From positions 1-64,000 of the forward strand of contig JANQJS010000012.1 in assembly GCA_028281535.1 (NCBI GenBank): a stretch of DNA of 64,000 nucleotides, written 5' to 3'. A program made the position numbers and the translations under genes. Shown here piece after piece: positions 36,208 to 47,700 of this stretch (the first letter of the stretch is position 1; every line of letters begins with the position of its first letter). The notes under the pieces are model-generated. The model was not told the origin of the DNA, made no database searches, and saw nothing but the letters and a program-made list of their open reading frames with translations. The stretch is from Sedimentisphaerales bacterium (lineage in GTDB: Bacteria > Planctomycetota > Phycisphaerae > Sedimentisphaerales > SM23-30).

Positions 36208-39200
36208 ATGATTAACCAAATATGTCGGATGTCTGCCATTGCAATGTGTTGTTGCGTCATGGCTATGACAAGTAATTTGGCTCAGGGGCAACCCTCTGCT
36301 GTAGGCCAATGGGGAAGTCAGGTAAATACCACTCTTGATTTTTCTCATACGATTACGTTAAGAACGGGGAAAATTTTATCGATCTCTCATGAAGAGACTA
36401 TTTCGCAATTTATGACCTTTGATCCTGACAACTATGCAGGAACCGTCAATATCCAATCGATGCCGGCGACATTGCAGTGTGGTGGGCACTCAACTTTGGC
36501 CGATGGTCGATTTTTTATGTGTGGTGGTGAGAGCCTATCGATTCCTGATGCGGATGCCTTTGATCCCATCTCCGAAACCTGGAGTAGCTTACAACATATG
36601 AATCGTCCTCGCTGGTATCCACAGGCGATTATTTTAGGTGATGGACGTATTCTGGTTGCAGGGGGGATTAACTTCTCGACGGAACAACCAGAAAATACCG
36701 TCGAAATTTATGATCCGGATGCCAATACCTGGACCTTGCAGCCTGGACAAATGGCCTGGCAAGATGCTGATGAAGCTTATGTTCGTCTGCATTCCATGAT
36801 GGATGGTCGTGTATTTCAGTCGAGCCAGAACAGTCAATCTTATTGGTATACCGTCGGCGGTGGTTGGACACAAGGTCCAGTGAACGCTGTGAATCGTCGT
36901 TGGTATGCACCATCCATTCGTTTGATGAGTGCGACTGAAGATAGAATTATGTTAATTGGTGGTGCGTTAGGCGTCGATGGTGGTGGAGATTCAGCCAACT
37001 GTCAAATTCTTAACGCTGCAGGGACTTCCTGGCAAACCGTTGCTTCATTAAATAACGCTCGTGGTTTTAACCAAGCCATTCTTTTACCCGATGGTCGCAT
37101 TCTGACTGTAGGGGGACGAAATGGAACATCACGAAGTACTCCCGAATTGTATGATCCCGTCGCCAATACCTGGACATCAATGGCTACACATTGGCAAATC
37201 GATCCAGGAGGTGGTGAACACTTAGGTATTTGTATGACCGCAGATGGACGCGTTCTTTTGGGTGATGAAAATAAACCTGGTAAATACCAACTCTTTTCAC
37301 CTCCGAATTTATTTGCAGGCACGCGTCCTGTGATTACAAGTGCACCAACGGATGCCGGCTGGGGTGGCTCTATTAATGTTGGCTATACAACTTCTAATGG
37401 TATTAGTAGTGCCTGTTTGATTCGTCCCAGTGGTTCAACGCACGGTTGGAATTCTAACCAAATTGGTGTTCCTTTAACCATTACCAATGATACAGGCTCA
37501 TCATTAACATTAAGTGTACCCGCTAATAGCAATATGCTTCCTCCAGGTTATTATATGTTATACATTTTGGATAACAGCAATGTTTGGAGTGTATCTAGTT
37601 TTGTTAAAGTATCAGGTGTTGTTGCTGATACCGATCCTCCGACACCGAATCCAGCCACGTTTGCAACAGATCCGTTTGCAACAGGTCAAACATCTATCGA
37701 CATGGTCGCTACGGTTGGTAATGATGCGACAGGACCGGTTGAATATTACTTTGCAACTGGAGGTGGATCTGGTTCTTTGGATAGTGGTTGGCAAACCAGC
37801 ACATCTTATTCTGATACCGGATTGAGTTCAGGTGTTCAATATTGCTATACGGTTCAAATGCGTGATGCCGTGGGTACGCCTAATGTTGGTGGTGTGTCAC
37901 AGCAGAAATGTGCCCAAACTCAACTACCAAATCAAATTCCACCAACACCGAACCCAATGACCTGGGCAACTGTACCGACGGCAGCTGGAACCGATACCAT
38001 TAATATGGTAGCGAGCACAGCTACTGATGATCAAGGTGGAACCGTTACCTATTTCTTTGAAGAAACCACTGGTAATCCTGGTGCTGACAGTAGCATTTGG
38101 CAAACCTCAACGTCTTATAGTGACACTGGCTTACAAGGCGGTACCACGTTTTCCTATCGCGTCAAAGCGCGTGATCCGGAAGGTAACGAAACGGGTTTCT
38201 CAACGACCTTGTCGGCGAAAACAGATTTTGTCAGTGCGACATTAACACCTTATGTAGATGCTCTGCCTATTCCTCCAATCGCAACACCCACATCAGGAAT
38301 AAGTGGTGGGGTGGCTTCTTATACGATTTCCATGCAGGAATTCCAGGCTCAAGTTCACAGTGAACTTCCAGCCAACTCTACCACATTGTGGGGGTATGAT
38401 GGTATGGTGCCTGGTCCAACGATTGAAGCATCTGAAAACAATCAAGTTGATGTGACTTGGGTCAATGATTTGCGTGATACCAGCCAGGGCGGTAGTCCTT
38501 TGCGAACGCAACACTATCTTAGTGTAGATACCTGTACGCATGGTCCTGATATGTTTGGTGTCGCACCATACACGGTGGTTCACTTACATGGTACACACGC
38601 ACAGGCACAGTTTGATGGTTATCCAGAAGATATTTTCTATCCTGGTCAATCATCGATTGTTCATCAATATCCAAACTTACAAAATGATGGTACCCTCTGG
38701 TATCACGATCATGGTTTGGGAATAACTCGCTTAAACGTTTACATGGGATTGGCTGGTTTCTATATTCTTCGTGATCCAGCTCATACCTCTCTAAACTTAC
38801 CTAGCGGTGAATTTGAAGTGCCTCTGATGATGATGGACCGTACGATCAATGTGGATGGTTCTTTGGTCTATCCAGATGAGTGGCAACCACAATTCTTTGG
38901 TGATAAGATGTTGGTCAACGGTAAAGTCTGGCCTTTCATGAATGTGAAAAAAGGTAAATACCGTTTCCGCATGTTGAATGCAAGTGGATCTCGAGTACTT
39001 CGATTATCACTATCGAATGGTCATACATTCCATCAAATCGGTAGCGATGGTGGTTTGTTAGCAGCTCCTGTTGCTATGACCTCATTAACGTTAGGTAATG
39101 CGGAACGTGCCGATGTCGTGATCGATTTCTCTAGTTTCCCGACCGGAACAGAAATTGAACTGACCAACGATGCGGAAGCACCATTCCCAGGTACACCTGG

Positions 39201-42200
39201 TGTGGGTGTGATTCCGCAAGTCATGAAATTCATCGTGACAGCTGATACGGGTCATACTGCAGCTTTGCCATCAACTTTAGATACGTTGATTCCGATTCCA
39301 GAAGCTTCTGCATCGATTACCCGTGAGTTGCGTCTGCAGCAGGATACTAATCCAAGTTGTAGCAACAGTACGATTTTTACGATTAATGGTTTGATGTGGA
39401 ACGATATCACCGAACAGCCAATTCTTGGTGACACAGAAATTTGGAATTTTGTTAATACCACCGGAATGGTTCACCCGATGCACATGCACTTGGTGATGTT
39501 CCAGGTTCTTGACAGGCAAGCATTCTCAATTGTAGATAATGTCGTTGTGCCGCAAGGTTCACCAACGACCTTTGATCTGAACACCACCGGTTTTAAAGAT
39601 ACCGTCATGGTGATGCCAGGTGAGATGGTTCGTGTTATTGCGACCTTTACCGACTACTTAGGTAAGTTCCCATATCACTGTCATAACATCGAACATGAAG
39701 ATCATGAAATGATGCGTCAGTTTGAAGTGATTCCAGCACCGGATACACAAGCACCAACACCTGATCCTGCGACTTGGGCTACAGCTCCAGCACCACAAGG
39801 TGATCGAGTGATTGTGATGACAGCAACGACGGGTACGGATAATACGTCAGGGGTTCAGTATTTCTTTGAAGAAACCACTGGCAATCCTGGTGGAACAAAT
39901 AGCGGTTGGATCTTTAGTCCAACGTACTATGATTTTGATCTACAGCCGAACACGCTGTATTCCTATCGTGTGAAAATGCGTGACACGTCATCAAATTTAA
40001 ATGAAACACAATACTCAGGAGTTCTATCCGCAACCACCGGTGCATCTGATGGCAATATTGATATTGCTGCAGGTCCTGCACTTGCTTTTACTCCTGCAAA
40101 TATTGCGATTAATGTGGGCGAAACCGTTGAATGGACTTTCCAGTCAGGTGGTCATAATGTCATGGCAGGTGTTCCTGGTGTACATACTGGATACTTCCGA
40201 TCTGTGCCTCCAGGTAACAATGATGTCACCAACCCAATTGGTGCTACCTTCCTGGTGACGTTTGATCAAGCCTTCCTGAGTGCGAATCCAGGCGATGGCG
40301 GTGCATCTAATGTTTATAATTATCACTGTCATCCACACGGTGCAACGGCCGGTATGACCGGTACGATTACCGTGAATGGTGGTGCAACAAGTTCGATTAA
40401 ATTAGAAACCGGTGTGGTCAGCGGTGTTAGTAGCGGTTGGACCACTGTAAATTTGGGTAGCAGTTATAACTCTATGGTCGTCGTTACCACACCGAACTAT
40501 TCTAATACATCTTCTCCGGCTCATGTACGTATCCAGAATGCAACTGGCAATAGCTTCCAGGTGCGTGTTGATCCAGCTGGTCCTACGGCTGTCAGCAACA
40601 TTGATGTTTACTACATGGTTGTAGAAGAAGGTACCTACACCCAAGCTCAAGATGGTGTGACCATGGAAGCGGTGAAATACAATTCGACCCTGACGGATAA
40701 TAATAACTCATGGGTCGGTGAAACGCGTACCTATGCGAATACCTATACGTCTCCGGTTGTTTTTGGTCAAGTGATGACTTACAACGATCCTGGTCATGTG
40801 ACTTTCTGGTGTCAAGGTAGCTCGCGTCAGAATCCTCCTTCAGCGTCTGCATTGAAGACCGGTAAAACGGTTAACGAAGATCCTGACAATGCTCATGGTA
40901 ATGAAGTCATCGGTTACATTGTGATCGAATCAGGTAGTGGTGCACTTGACGGTGTTAACTACGTTGCTGGATTGGGTGCGGATACCATTCGTGGTGTGAC
41001 CAATGCTCCACCATATAGCTATAGTATCAGTGGTTTAACCAATGCTTCTAAAGGTATTGCATCGCTGAGTGCGATGGATGGTGGTAACGGTGGTTGGGCA
41101 ATCTTCTATGGCGCTAATCCCGTTTCATCTGGTGCGATCAATTTGGCAATTGATGAAGATCAAATAAATGACACCGAACGTGCACACACCACGGAACAGG
41201 TCGCTTACATCGTCTTTGAAGATGGTAGCGGCGGTGGTGACACCGTACCTCCAAGTGTACCGACGAATTTGGCATCACCTGCTCAATCGGATACGACGAT
41301 TGACTTGGCCTGGACCGCATCAACAGACAACGTGGGTGTGACTGGCTATGATATTCGTGTCGATGGCGGAAGCTCAATTGGTGTGGGGGCAGTGACCTCA
41401 CATACCCTAACCGGTTTAACGGCTAGTACCTCTTACTCGATTGACATTCGCGCGAAAGATGCAGCAGGAAATACCTCTGCTTACAGTAGTGCCATTAATG
41501 TTTCAACGCAAGCAGCAGCTGATACAACACCGCCGAATCCTGATCCTGCAGTGATTCAGTCGATTGTTGTAGATAGCGATACGCAAATTACCGTGACCGC
41601 TCAAACGGGAACCGATCCATCTGGTCCTGTTGAATATTCATTTGTTGTAACGTCAAGTGGTTCGGGTGGTTCGAATAGTGGATGGCAGGCATCAAACCCT
41701 GTTCATATAGATGTCGGTTTAGACCCCGGTACTGAGTATTGCTATACCGTTCAAATGCGTGATTCGGCTGGAGCTCAGAATACAGGTACTGCTTCTGGTC
41801 AATCTTGTGCCACAACAACAGGTGGCGGAGGTGGTTGTACCGTTCCAGATGTTTGTGGACTGACCCAAGCAGCTGCTGAATCAGCGATTACATCCGCTGG
41901 ATTGACATTTACAACGGTAACCTCTGCAAGTGACCTTGTCTTGTCTGGTAAAGTTGCAACGGCGTCACCGAATAGTGGTGCATCCGTGTCTTGTGGCAGT
42001 AATGTAACAATCACTGTTTCAACGGGACCAACCCAATCCTATAACCATACTTGGGTTTCTGGATGGGGTGACTTAAACATCAACTGCTGTTGGTCCAATG
42101 ATTGGTTCCCAGATGATGGTGCATTGTTTGGTGTATTCCAACCACCATTCCCACAACCGGATGATACATTACCGGTTACTGGTGGCAATAGTTTGTTGAT

Positions 42201-44370
42201 CAATGTGCCAAACACAACAGCAAAAACACGCAGCGGTGGTGATCCATTTGGTCAAACCGGTGTGGCTGTGGGTGAAACTTATTGGCGTCTTCCACAAACG
42301 CAAGCTGAATCCAATGCGGAAACAGCCCCTTGGTTCAATATCTCTGCGGATGAATCATCAGCTGGTCAGTTTAATGGTGGTCAAGTATCCATTAATATTA
42401 CGAGTGTAACGTCTCCATCTGGTTCTGGTACTGTTGGGTATTACACGAATCCGTCTACCTTTACCATGGCCTTTACTGAAGGTGTTGGTCAAACAGTTGG
42501 TTCATTCTTTATCTTAACAGGTGAAGCAAATACAGAAAATTATGGCAGCTTTACCTTTAGTGAACCTGGACTGTGGACCGTACAGATTACCATTGGTAAT
42601 CGAACTGGTGGTGGTGCCGATTTTGTGACCGACTTGAAGTTCCTGGTTGAAGCCAATAGCTGTGGTGGTGGATCGCCTCCAGGTGATACAACTCCGCCAA
42701 GTGTGCCAACCAATTTGGCCTCGCCTGCTCAAACGCAGACGACGATTGACTTAACCTGGACGGCATCGACAGATAATGTGGGTGTAACCGGTTATGATAT
42801 TCGCATCGATGGTGGTAGTCCTATCAGTGTGGGTGCTGTGACATCGCATACCTTAACCGGCTTAACCGCAGGTACAAGTTATGCGATAGATATCCGTGCA
42901 AAAGATGCCGCGGGCAATAACTCTGCTTACAGCAGTGCGGTTAATGTCTCAACGCAAGCAGCATCAGATACGACACCTCCGAGTGTGCCAACCAATTTAG
43001 CCTCACCATCTCAAACGCAGACGACGATTGACTTAACCTGGACGGCATCGACAGATAATGTGGGTGTGACCGGTTATGATATTCGTGTGGATGGTGGTAG
43101 TCCTATCAGTGTAGGTGCCGTGACATCACATACCTTAACCGGCTTAACCGCAGGTACAAGTTATGCGATAGATATTCGTGCGAAAGATGCAGCGGGTAAT
43201 AATTCTGCTTACAGCAGTGCAATTAATGTCTCAACGCAAGCTGCTGCGGATACGTCACCTCCGACGCCGAATCCCGCGACCTTCGCTTCGAATCCGGCTT
43301 CGACAGGTACCTCGTCGATTAGTATGACCGCGACGACGGGTAGTGACGCCACCGGGCCAGTTGAGTATTTCTTCACAGAAACCACCGGCAGACCTGGCGG
43401 AAGTAGTAGCATTTGGCAGACGTCGACGAGTTACACGGATACCTTGCTATCACCCAACACGGAATATTGCTATACCGTGACGATGCGTGATTCAGTGGGA
43501 ACGCCTAATGTCGGATCTGCATCTGCAGCATTATGTGCGACAACCGATCCATTGCCGGATACCACTCCACCGAGTGTGCCGACCAATTTGGCATCACCTG
43601 CTCAAACGGAGACGACGATTGATTTAACCTGGACAGCATCGACAGATAATGTAGGTGTGACGGGTTATGATATTCGTGTGGATGGTGGTAGTCCTATCAG
43701 TGTGGGTGCCGTCACATCGCATACTTTAACCGGCTTAACCGCAGGTACCAGTTATGCGATTGATATCCGTGCGAAAGATGCCGCGGGCAATAACTCTGCT
43801 TACAGCAGTGCGATTAATGTCTCGACGCAAGCAAGCAGCGGTTGTGGTACTGGTCAGCCTTACACTAACTTTGTGGGTGCCGGTAACGCACAAAATGTTG
43901 TCGCAACGGCCAGCAGTAATGATGGTTCTGCTAATGCAACGCAGACGATCAATGGCTCAGGTTTGTCAGGCAATACTCATGATGATGAGTGGGGTAATAC
44001 TTGGACCTCTGATGGTGACAATGGTAATCCTAATGCACCAAATCCAAACCCAGCTCGTGGAAATACTAACTGGATTTCTTATGACTTAGGTCATAGCTAT
44101 AAGTTGGGTCAAATGCAGGTTTGGAATGGTAGTGAGATTGCTTCTCGTGGTTTGAATTTGGTTTCAGTTGATTATTCAACCGATGGAACGAATTGGACCA
44201 CCATTGCTAATAATGTGAACTGGCCTCAAGCATCCAGTACCAACAATGGATTTAACGGTCCAGACTTTGCGGGTGTTTGTGCTCGATATGTTGTGATTAC
44301 CGTTCATAGTAATCATGGCAATGGCTTTGCTAATCAGTTAGCTGAGGTCAAGTTTAATATTGTTCCATAA
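36208..44370 (+). CDS. Giant secreted galactose-oxidase-like / multicopper oxidase / cupredoxin fusion
   Basis: This 2,720-residue protein has a signal peptide (to about 27) and a kelch propeller plus DUF1929-like domain (about 30-470) with copper-radical-oxidase residues Cys91, Tyr137 and His412. The usual axial Tyr is Glu337, before His338. Two FN3 domains follow (475-672), then a complete multicopper oxidase (675-1175): HLHGTH 792-797, WYHDH 831-835, HPMHMH 1089-1094 and HCHNIEHEDHEM 1157-1168. Next come FN3, a plastocyanin-like domain (1282-1392; His1316, Cys1374, His1377, Met1383), a beta-rich domain, FN3 repeats, PASTA, a possible surface-anchor-type domain, more FN3 and a C-terminal discoidin-like domain. 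AAAGGAAGTAGAG precedes the ATG. It lies downstream of the second sigma/FecR pair. Extracellular copper-dependent oxidation is likely; the substrate is unknown. Confidence 0.88.
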   Translation: MINQICRMSAIAMCCCVMAMTSNLAQGQPSAVGQWGSQVNTTLDFSHTITLRTGKILSISHEETISQFMTFDPDNYAGTVNIQSMPATLQCGGHSTLADGRFFMCGGESLSIPDADAFDPISETWSSLQHMNRPRWYPQAIILGDGRILVAGGINFSTEQPENTVEIYDPDANTWTLQPGQMAWQDADEAYVRLHSMMDGRVFQSSQNSQSYWYTVGGGWTQGPVNAVNRRWYAPSIRLMSATEDRIMLIGGALGVDGGGDSANCQILNAAGTSWQTVASLNNARGFNQAILLPDGRILTVGGRNGTSRSTPELYDPVANTWTSMATHWQIDPGGGEHLGICMTADGRVLLGDENKPGKYQLFSPPNLFAGTRPVITSAPTDAGWGGSINVGYTTSNGISSACLIRPSGSTHGWNSNQIGVPLTITNDTGSSLTLSVPANSNMLPPGYYMLYILDNSNVWSVSSFVKVSGVVADTDPPTPNPATFATDPFATGQTSIDMVATVGNDATGPVEYYFATGGGSGSLDSGWQTSTSYSDTGLSSGVQYCYTVQMRDAVGTPNVGGVSQQKCAQTQLPNQIPPTPNPMTWATVPTAAGTDTINMVASTATDDQGGTVTYFFEETTGNPGADSSIWQTSTSYSDTGLQGGTTFSYRVKARDPEGNETGFSTTLSAKTDFVSATLTPYVDALPIPPIATPTSGISGGVASYTISMQEFQAQVHSELPANSTTLWGYDGMVPGPTIEASENNQVDVTWVNDLRDTSQGGSPLRTQHYLSVDTCTHGPDMFGVAPYTVVHLHGTHAQAQFDGYPEDIFYPGQSSIVHQYPNLQNDGTLWYHDHGLGITRLNVYMGLAGFYILRDPAHTSLNLPSGEFEVPLMMMDRTINVDGSLVYPDEWQPQFFGDKMLVNGKVWPFMNVKKGKYRFRMLNASGSRVLRLSLSNGHTFHQIGSDGGLLAAPVAMTSLTLGNAERADVVIDFSSFPTGTEIELTNDAEAPFPGTPGVGVIPQVMKFIVTADTGHTAALPSTLDTLIPIPEASASITRELRLQQDTNPSCSNSTIFTINGLMWNDITEQPILGDTEIWNFVNTTGMVHPMHMHLVMFQVLDRQAFSIVDNVVVPQGSPTTFDLNTTGFKDTVMVMPGEMVRVIATFTDYLGKFPYHCHNIEHEDHEMMRQFEVIPAPDTQAPTPDPATWATAPAPQGDRVIVMTATTGTDNTSGVQYFFEETTGNPGGTNSGWIFSPTYYDFDLQPNTLYSYRVKMRDTSSNLNETQYSGVLSATTGASDGNIDIAAGPALAFTPANIAINVGETVEWTFQSGGHNVMAGVPGVHTGYFRSVPPGNNDVTNPIGATFLVTFDQAFLSANPGDGGASNVYNYHCHPHGATAGMTGTITVNGGATSSIKLETGVVSGVSSGWTTVNLGSSYNSMVVVTTPNYSNTSSPAHVRIQNATGNSFQVRVDPAGPTAVSNIDVYYMVVEEGTYTQAQDGVTMEAVKYNSTLTDNNNSWVGETRTYANTYTSPVVFGQVMTYNDPGHVTFWCQGSSRQNPPSASALKTGKTVNEDPDNAHGNEVIGYIVIESGSGALDGVNYVAGLGADTIRGVTNAPPYSYSISGLTNASKGIASLSAMDGGNGGWAIFYGANPVSSGAINLAIDEDQINDTERAHTTEQVAYIVFEDGSGGGDTVPPSVPTNLASPAQSDTTIDLAWTASTDNVGVTGYDIRVDGGSSIGVGAVTSHTLTGLTASTSYSIDIRAKDAAGNTSAYSSAINVSTQAAADTTPPNPDPAVIQSIVVDSDTQITVTAQTGTDPSGPVEYSFVVTSSGSGGSNSGWQASNPVHIDVGLDPGTEYCYTVQMRDSAGAQNTGTASGQSCATTTGGGGGCTVPDVCGLTQAAAESAITSAGLTFTTVTSASDLVLSGKVATASPNSGASVSCGSNVTITVSTGPTQSYNHTWVSGWGDLNINCCWSNDWFPDDGALFGVFQPPFPQPDDTLPVTGGNSLLINVPNTTAKTRSGGDPFGQTGVAVGETYWRLPQTQAESNAETAPWFNISADESSAGQFNGGQVSINITSVTSPSGSGTVGYYTNPSTFTMAFTEGVGQTVGSFFILTGEANTENYGSFTFSEPGLWTVQITIGNRTGGGADFVTDLKFLVEANSCGGGSPPGDTTPPSVPTNLASPAQTQTTIDLTWTASTDNVGVTGYDIRIDGGSPISVGAVTSHTLTGLTAGTSYAIDIRAKDAAGNNSAYSSAVNVSTQAASDTTPPSVPTNLASPSQTQTTIDLTWTASTDNVGVTGYDIRVDGGSPISVGAVTSHTLTGLTAGTSYAIDIRAKDAAGNNSAYSSAINVSTQAAADTSPPTPNPATFASNPASTGTSSISMTATTGSDATGPVEYFFTETTGRPGGSSSIWQTSTSYTDTLLSPNTEYCYTVTMRDSVGTPNVGSASAALCATTDPLPDTTPPSVPTNLASPAQTETTIDLTWTASTDNVGVTGYDIRVDGGSPISVGAVTSHTLTGLTAGTSYAIDIRAKDAAGNNSAYSSAINVSTQASSGCGTGQPYTNFVGAGNAQNVVATASSNDGSANATQTINGSGLSGNTHDDEWGNTWTSDGDNGNPNAPNPNPARGNTNWISYDLGHSYKLGQMQVWNGSEIASRGLNLVSVDYSTDGTNWTTIANNVNWPQASSTNNGFNGPDFAGVCARYVVITVHSNHGNGFANQLAEVKFNIVP
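41250..43830 (+). repeat. Near-identical fibronectin III coding repeats
   Basis: Four copies of a ~255-bp unit begin near 41255, 42700, 42985 and 43570. They share long identical stretches such as GACGATTGACTTAACCTGG and code for the same FN3 sequence (VGVTGYDIRVDGGSPISVGA). Four more copies lie in the 53831 gene (near 58880, 60305, 60590, 61345). The DNA identity points to recent duplication or gene conversion. Confidence 0.8.
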
Positions 44371-44767
44371 CGTTTAAACATACTTTTTTAGTTGCAGGGC
44401 CCTGGGGATCCGGGGCTCTGCATTTTTTATAAAATTAAGTGTCATGATAATGAAGATTAACAAAGTGTTACTAACAGAAAGGAGATACCTATTGGGCAAT
44501 CTGTTTTAGATAAGTGGTAAGCAACTAGGATATAAGAATCGATTAGTGTGTATGTTGATTGATTTTGGCAAGGTTACAATTACTTACCCTTTCATTACGA
44601 AAAGTAATCTTCCTTTACTTGAATCCTACCATGCTCCTTGATGGTCGATGGGGCATACTTTTTCACTTATGACTAATGCTCAGAAGCTACCTAGCAAGAC
44701 AACAATGTATAAGTGCGTTTTTTGAAGTGGTGTAAATATAATTTCAAGTTAACAAGGAATTGTGAGT
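44371..44767. other. Spacer between giant and compact oxidase genes
   Basis: After the terminator at 44393, this stretch has no gene. It contains TTAGTGTGTATG at 44543, one of several such motifs near these genes, and a second hairpin, ATGCTCC (44630-44636) with GGGGCAT (44649-44655), followed by a T-rich run. Confidence 0.5.
44393..44428 (+). terminator. Terminator of the giant oxidase gene
   Basis: TGCAGGGCCCT (44393-44403) pairs with GGGGCTCTGCA (44412-44422) through 11 bp including G-T pairs, then six T residues. The stem resembles the hairpins after the stop codons at 49583 and 62127. Confidence 0.8.
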
Positions 44768-47700
44768 ATGAAAAGTAAAGTGACTATGAAGAAAACTATT
44801 TTATTATTATTAATGAGTCTATGTCTACAGGCAAATGACTTATTGGCTCAAGGCTCATGGACGACATCGGTTCGCACAGGTGTTGAAGCGATCCATATGG
44901 GCTTGTTACCTCCAGCGGGTAGCAATCCTGCTCGTGTGATTGTTTATTCCTATCGGGATCCATTTGCCAGTCCTTCTGAAGGACCCTATCCCGCAGGGAT
45001 TTTTAATCCGAATAGTCCTCTAAGTGGTATTATTCGAACAACAACCGATAGTCATTTTTGTGGTGGTCACACGATGATGGCTGATGGTCGATTTTTTATG
45101 ATTGATGGCGAAACCGCTAATTCAGAGGGGAGCCCAGCCGGTGGTGGAGACATTAATATGTATAATCCTGCAACTGATACATGGGAAAATGGTGGCAAGA
45201 TGGCTTCCAGTAGTATTCGATGGTATCCATCAACCATTTTGTTGGGGAATGGTAAGCTGGTTACTTTCGGTGGAACAACGCACGGTGGTGGTGATTTAGC
45301 TAGCTTTGTCAATGGTGATCGGTCACTTGAAGTCTTTGATCCAGCCACTAATACATCAACTTGCATTAGTGGTTGTTCAAATCTGATGCCTTATCAAGAT
45401 GCCAATGCCTATCCGCGTGTATTTTTGTTAGATGATAATTCAACGACGAATGTTTTTAAAATTCTTATGACGGGTGCGGATGCAGATTCCTACATCTTTA
45501 CCATTAATACCGATACCAACACAGGCTCTGTTATTACAGGACCACAAGATGGTCAGGCACCGGGTAGTGGTAATGGCAAAGGGCGCGCGCAAGGAACTTA
45601 TGCTCGTCTTGATGATGGAAGTATTCTTGCTTTGGGTGGTACTGCTCCTAATTCGGAAGAAGGTGGGGCGAATACCGTTTCCAGAATGTTGAATCCCGAA
45701 TCTAGCTCACGTAGTTGGAGCAACGCAACGAATATGAGCTTTGGCCGAATGAATACATTATGTCAATTAATGGCAGATGGTCAGTTATTAGCATTTGGTG
45801 GTGATGTTTCCGGTACAAGTCAATATACACCTGAAATGTTTAATCCTGTTTCTAATACCTGGACAAGTATGGCGATGATGAATGGTAGCGGAACGGATAC
45901 CGAAGGACGAAACTATCATACATCGGCTGTTTTATTGCCAGATGGTCGTCTTTGTGTTTCTGGTGGCGAAGGTATTGATAACCCACGTACGGCTGGTGGA
46001 ACGCTGGGGGTTGGTGGTGAAACAGATTTAACAACCTTTTATTCACCTCCTTATTTAAGTACGGCAACCGCGCGTCCTGTTATTACAAGTGCACCATCAA
46101 CGGCAAATTATAATCAAAGTATTGCGATTAATTATGATGCAACGAAAGGACCTGTCACTATGGTGAAGTTGCGTCGTACGGGGACATCCACTCACAGTTT
46201 TGCGTATGACATGAGAGGCCATACCCTGTTTACGGGTAGTGATAGTGATGGCACTGTGAATGTGACAATTCCAAATAATAGTAATCAAGTAATTCCAGGG
46301 TATTATTTACTTTTTATATTTAGAGATTCAGGAAATGTAAAAGTTCCATCTGTTGCAACATGGATCAAAATTGATGGCAGTTCGACTCCTGGTGATACGA
46401 ATCCTCCTAGTCAACCTACTATTCAGTCCGTGGTTGCTGATAGTTCGACACAAATTACTGTGACATCCACGATATCAACGGATGCCGAAGGCAGCAATCC
46501 TGTAGAGTATCAATTCGAGGAAACAAGTAATAACACCGGTGGAACTGATAGTGATTGGCAACCTTCAACCATTTATGTTGATGCTAGCTTAAACACTAAC
46601 ACGCAATATTGTTATAAGGTACGTGCCCGTGACGCAGCGGGAACGCCGAATGAAACAGGTTATTCTTCAGTAAACGGTGTTTGTACATTTACTCTTTCGG
46701 TCGATACCACTTCTCCTGCAGCTCCAGTTTGGGCAACCAATGGGCAACCAACGGCAGTAGGCGATACCATGATTACTATGCAAGTCGATGCTGTGTCAGA
46801 TCCTTCTACTCCAGTGATGTATTCATTTGAAGAAACTTCGGGTAATAATGGACCTAATAGTGGCTGGCAAGTGTCACCTAGTTTTGTTGCTTCTGGTTTG
46901 AACGCAGCAACTACATACACGTATCAAGTGCGTGCACGTGATGGAGCTGCTATACCGAATGTCGGTAGCTATTCATCAGCATTATCTGCGATGACGGCTA
47001 TTGAAGATAACAATATTGAAATTACTGTTGGGCTAAATGGTACTAACAGTTTTACTCCTGCTAATGTGACTTTAAATGTTGGTCAAACAGTGGATTGGAA
47101 TTTTGTTTCAAATGGTCATAATGTTTGGTCCGGGTTGTCTGGTGCACATACGGTGTTATTGGGTGATCCAGCATGGACAGGATTACCGGGCGGTGGCACG
47201 ATGTTGTTTAATTCATCATCTGCTCCACCGACAACCAATCCTGCTGGATTTGAGTATTCGGTTACATTCGACCAGAACTTTTTGGACAACTCAACCGGAG
47301 ATGCTGGTGCCACCAATCAGTACAATTATCATTGTCATGTCCATGGTAGTGGTTCTCCGAACTTGATGTTTGGTACGATCACCATTAATGGTGGTAATGA
47401 TGTAAAAGCTCCGATTCCAAATCCGATGACCTTTGCTATGCCTCCGAATGCTACGAGCAGTAGTGCGATTACCATGACAGCTACTACGGCATTGGATGGA
47501 CAAAGTCCTCCGGTGCAATATAACTTTGTGAATACTTCCTCAACGGGAACGGGCGGTAGCAGCTCTGGCTGGCAAAACTCAGCGACCTTTACAGATGTCG
47601 GATTGGAAGCTGGTAAAAACTATTGCTATACGGTACAAGCGCGTGATTTCGCAGGTGCAGGTAGCACGATGAATTCGGGAGTAGCATCTTCTGCGGTTTG

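Noticed and set aside
36208-44370. The giant frame as a misassembly of separate galactose-oxidase and laccase genes
   Set aside because: The same fusion with the same order occurs independently at 53831 with many silent differences, so the join is very probably real.
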